This document shows positions 63,094-64,000 of a DNA stretch of 64,000 nt, piece by piece. Origin of the DNA: Todiramphus chloris collaris (taxonomy: Eukaryota > Chordata > Aves > Coraciiformes > Alcedinidae). The notes under the pieces were generated by a model that had not been told where the DNA came from, ran no database searches, and saw only the letters and a list, made by a program, of their open reading frames with translations. How positions within the stretch are numbered: the first letter of the stretch is position 1; each line of letters starts with the position of its first letter. Made by a program: the position numbers and the translations under genes. Location: positions 3,906,525 through 3,970,524 of the forward strand of contig JANVCC010000071.1 of the NCBI GenBank assembly GCA_025345505.1, written 5' to 3'.

Positions 63094-64000
63094 GTAAGTA
63101 TATTTATCAATTGCTTCATCACTTTGGGATCACATTGCAAGCTAAAAACCATAATGCACTGGGGATTTTTGTTGGACTTTACTTGGTAGAACTTTGCAAG
63201 GCAGGCTTAGGGGAAAAAACCAACCAAAACCACCTTTGCAGATAATTCCTGAGATTAAACTTGATACCAGGTCTGTTCTGAACTCCTTGTAGACTTCAAG
63301 GCTATCTTCCTATAAACTGGTTGCTGAAGTATTTCAAGAAACATTGTGTACCTTGAAGGGATTTGAAAGGAACAAACATCTCTGTGTTAGAGTTGTTGGA
63401 AACTTTAGAGGAAACCATCTGCTGTAGTATTACAGAAGAGAGGGCAAGAAAGGATTTTGAGAGGTTAGCTCCTTCTTCCCTGTTCAGAGCGAAGATCTAC
63501 ATAAACCAGTGAAATATTCTTTGTTGGGAGGTTGTAACCTGTGGGTTAGGGTGTGAGTTCTCACCTCTTGACTTTTTAATCGGATCCCCTTCAGGTTAAT
63601 TACACAATATACTTGTCTGTTGAAGCAGAGAAATCCCTGCACATAAACCCAGAGATCTGCATCAACCCAAACCTGTTCAAAACAAAGCTCTGCTGCTGGA
63701 GAAGCGTAGCTGTGGGTGATGTTCCCTGCACACATCTTAGCCTGGGGTTTTAATGCCACTGGATCTGGTTTAGCTGTGCCCTGAGCGCTCGGAGGGAAGA
63801 GGAGGAGGTGGCATCAGCATCCACTCCTGGCTCTGCAGGACCAGTCACTGGAGTTGACTGGAGGGTGTAGAGGGTTCTCGTGTAGCTGCAGAGCTGCATG
63901 TTGCTGGGCAGTGCTTTAGGGACCATACAAGGCACTGCTTCGAGCTGGCATTTTTAGTGCTGTTCCCAAGAATACAAGTGGCTGAGGATATATTTTTTTT
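63094..64000 (+). other. ELL: ELL intron 9 (incomplete)
   Basis: No exon with the conserved ELL C-terminal sequence appears before 64000, and no repeat is recognised. Confidence 0.7.

Noticed and set aside
9869..64000. tRNA, snoRNA or microRNA genes in ELL introns
   Set aside because: I recognised no tRNA A/B boxes, C/D or H/ACA snoRNA box sets, or known miRNA hairpin by eye; a covariance-model scan would be needed to exclude them.

Overview
This window is vertebrate nuclear DNA, almost certainly from a bird. The protein-coding exons match vertebrate KXD1, FKBP8 and ELL, all with GT-AG introns. Nearly every interspersed repeat is a CR1 retrotransposon fragment, the dominant LINE of birds. 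A solo LTR has the layout of avian ERVL-type LTRs. The very GC-rich, gene-dense left end fits a microchromosome. The gene order and orientation (KXD1 minus, FKBP8 plus, ELL plus) mirror the human 19p13.11 block. I cannot name the species; a neoavian bird rather than chicken is only a guess.

Layout: 1-960 is a CpG-rich spacer holding a minus-strand promoter-like block, possibly of the next gene to the left (UBA52 in the human order). KXD1 occupies 969-2371 on the minus strand as four coding exons (176 aa). Its CpG-island promoter lies back to back with that of FKBP8. FKBP8 coding exons run 3463-8199 on the plus strand (eight exons, 411 aa), with a poly(A) signal near 8982. ELL starts at 9734 on the plus strand and fills the rest of the window. 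Nine coding exons (about 502 residues) are present. The last exons, which should encode the C-terminal occludin/ELL homology domain, lie beyond position 64000. ELL intron 1 is 28.2 kb and carries most of the repeats.

The three genes are housekeeping genes with separate jobs. KXD1 belongs to the BORC/BLOC-1-related lysosome-positioning machinery. FKBP8 is a tail-anchored mitochondrial/ER immunophilin and mitophagy receptor. ELL is an RNA polymerase II elongation factor of the super and little elongation complexes. Only the KXD1/FKBP8 pair plausibly shares regulation, through a divergent promoter.

I found no undescribed biological system. The observations worth a second look are structural: a CR1 inserted inside another CR1 with a 4-bp flanking duplication, an intact solo LTR with a 5-bp target duplication, two minisatellites in ELL intron 1 (one broken by a 100-N assembly gap), a CR1 43 bp past an ELL splice donor, a CACGTG box at the KXD1 promoter, and a predicted 54-bp 5' UTR intron in FKBP8.
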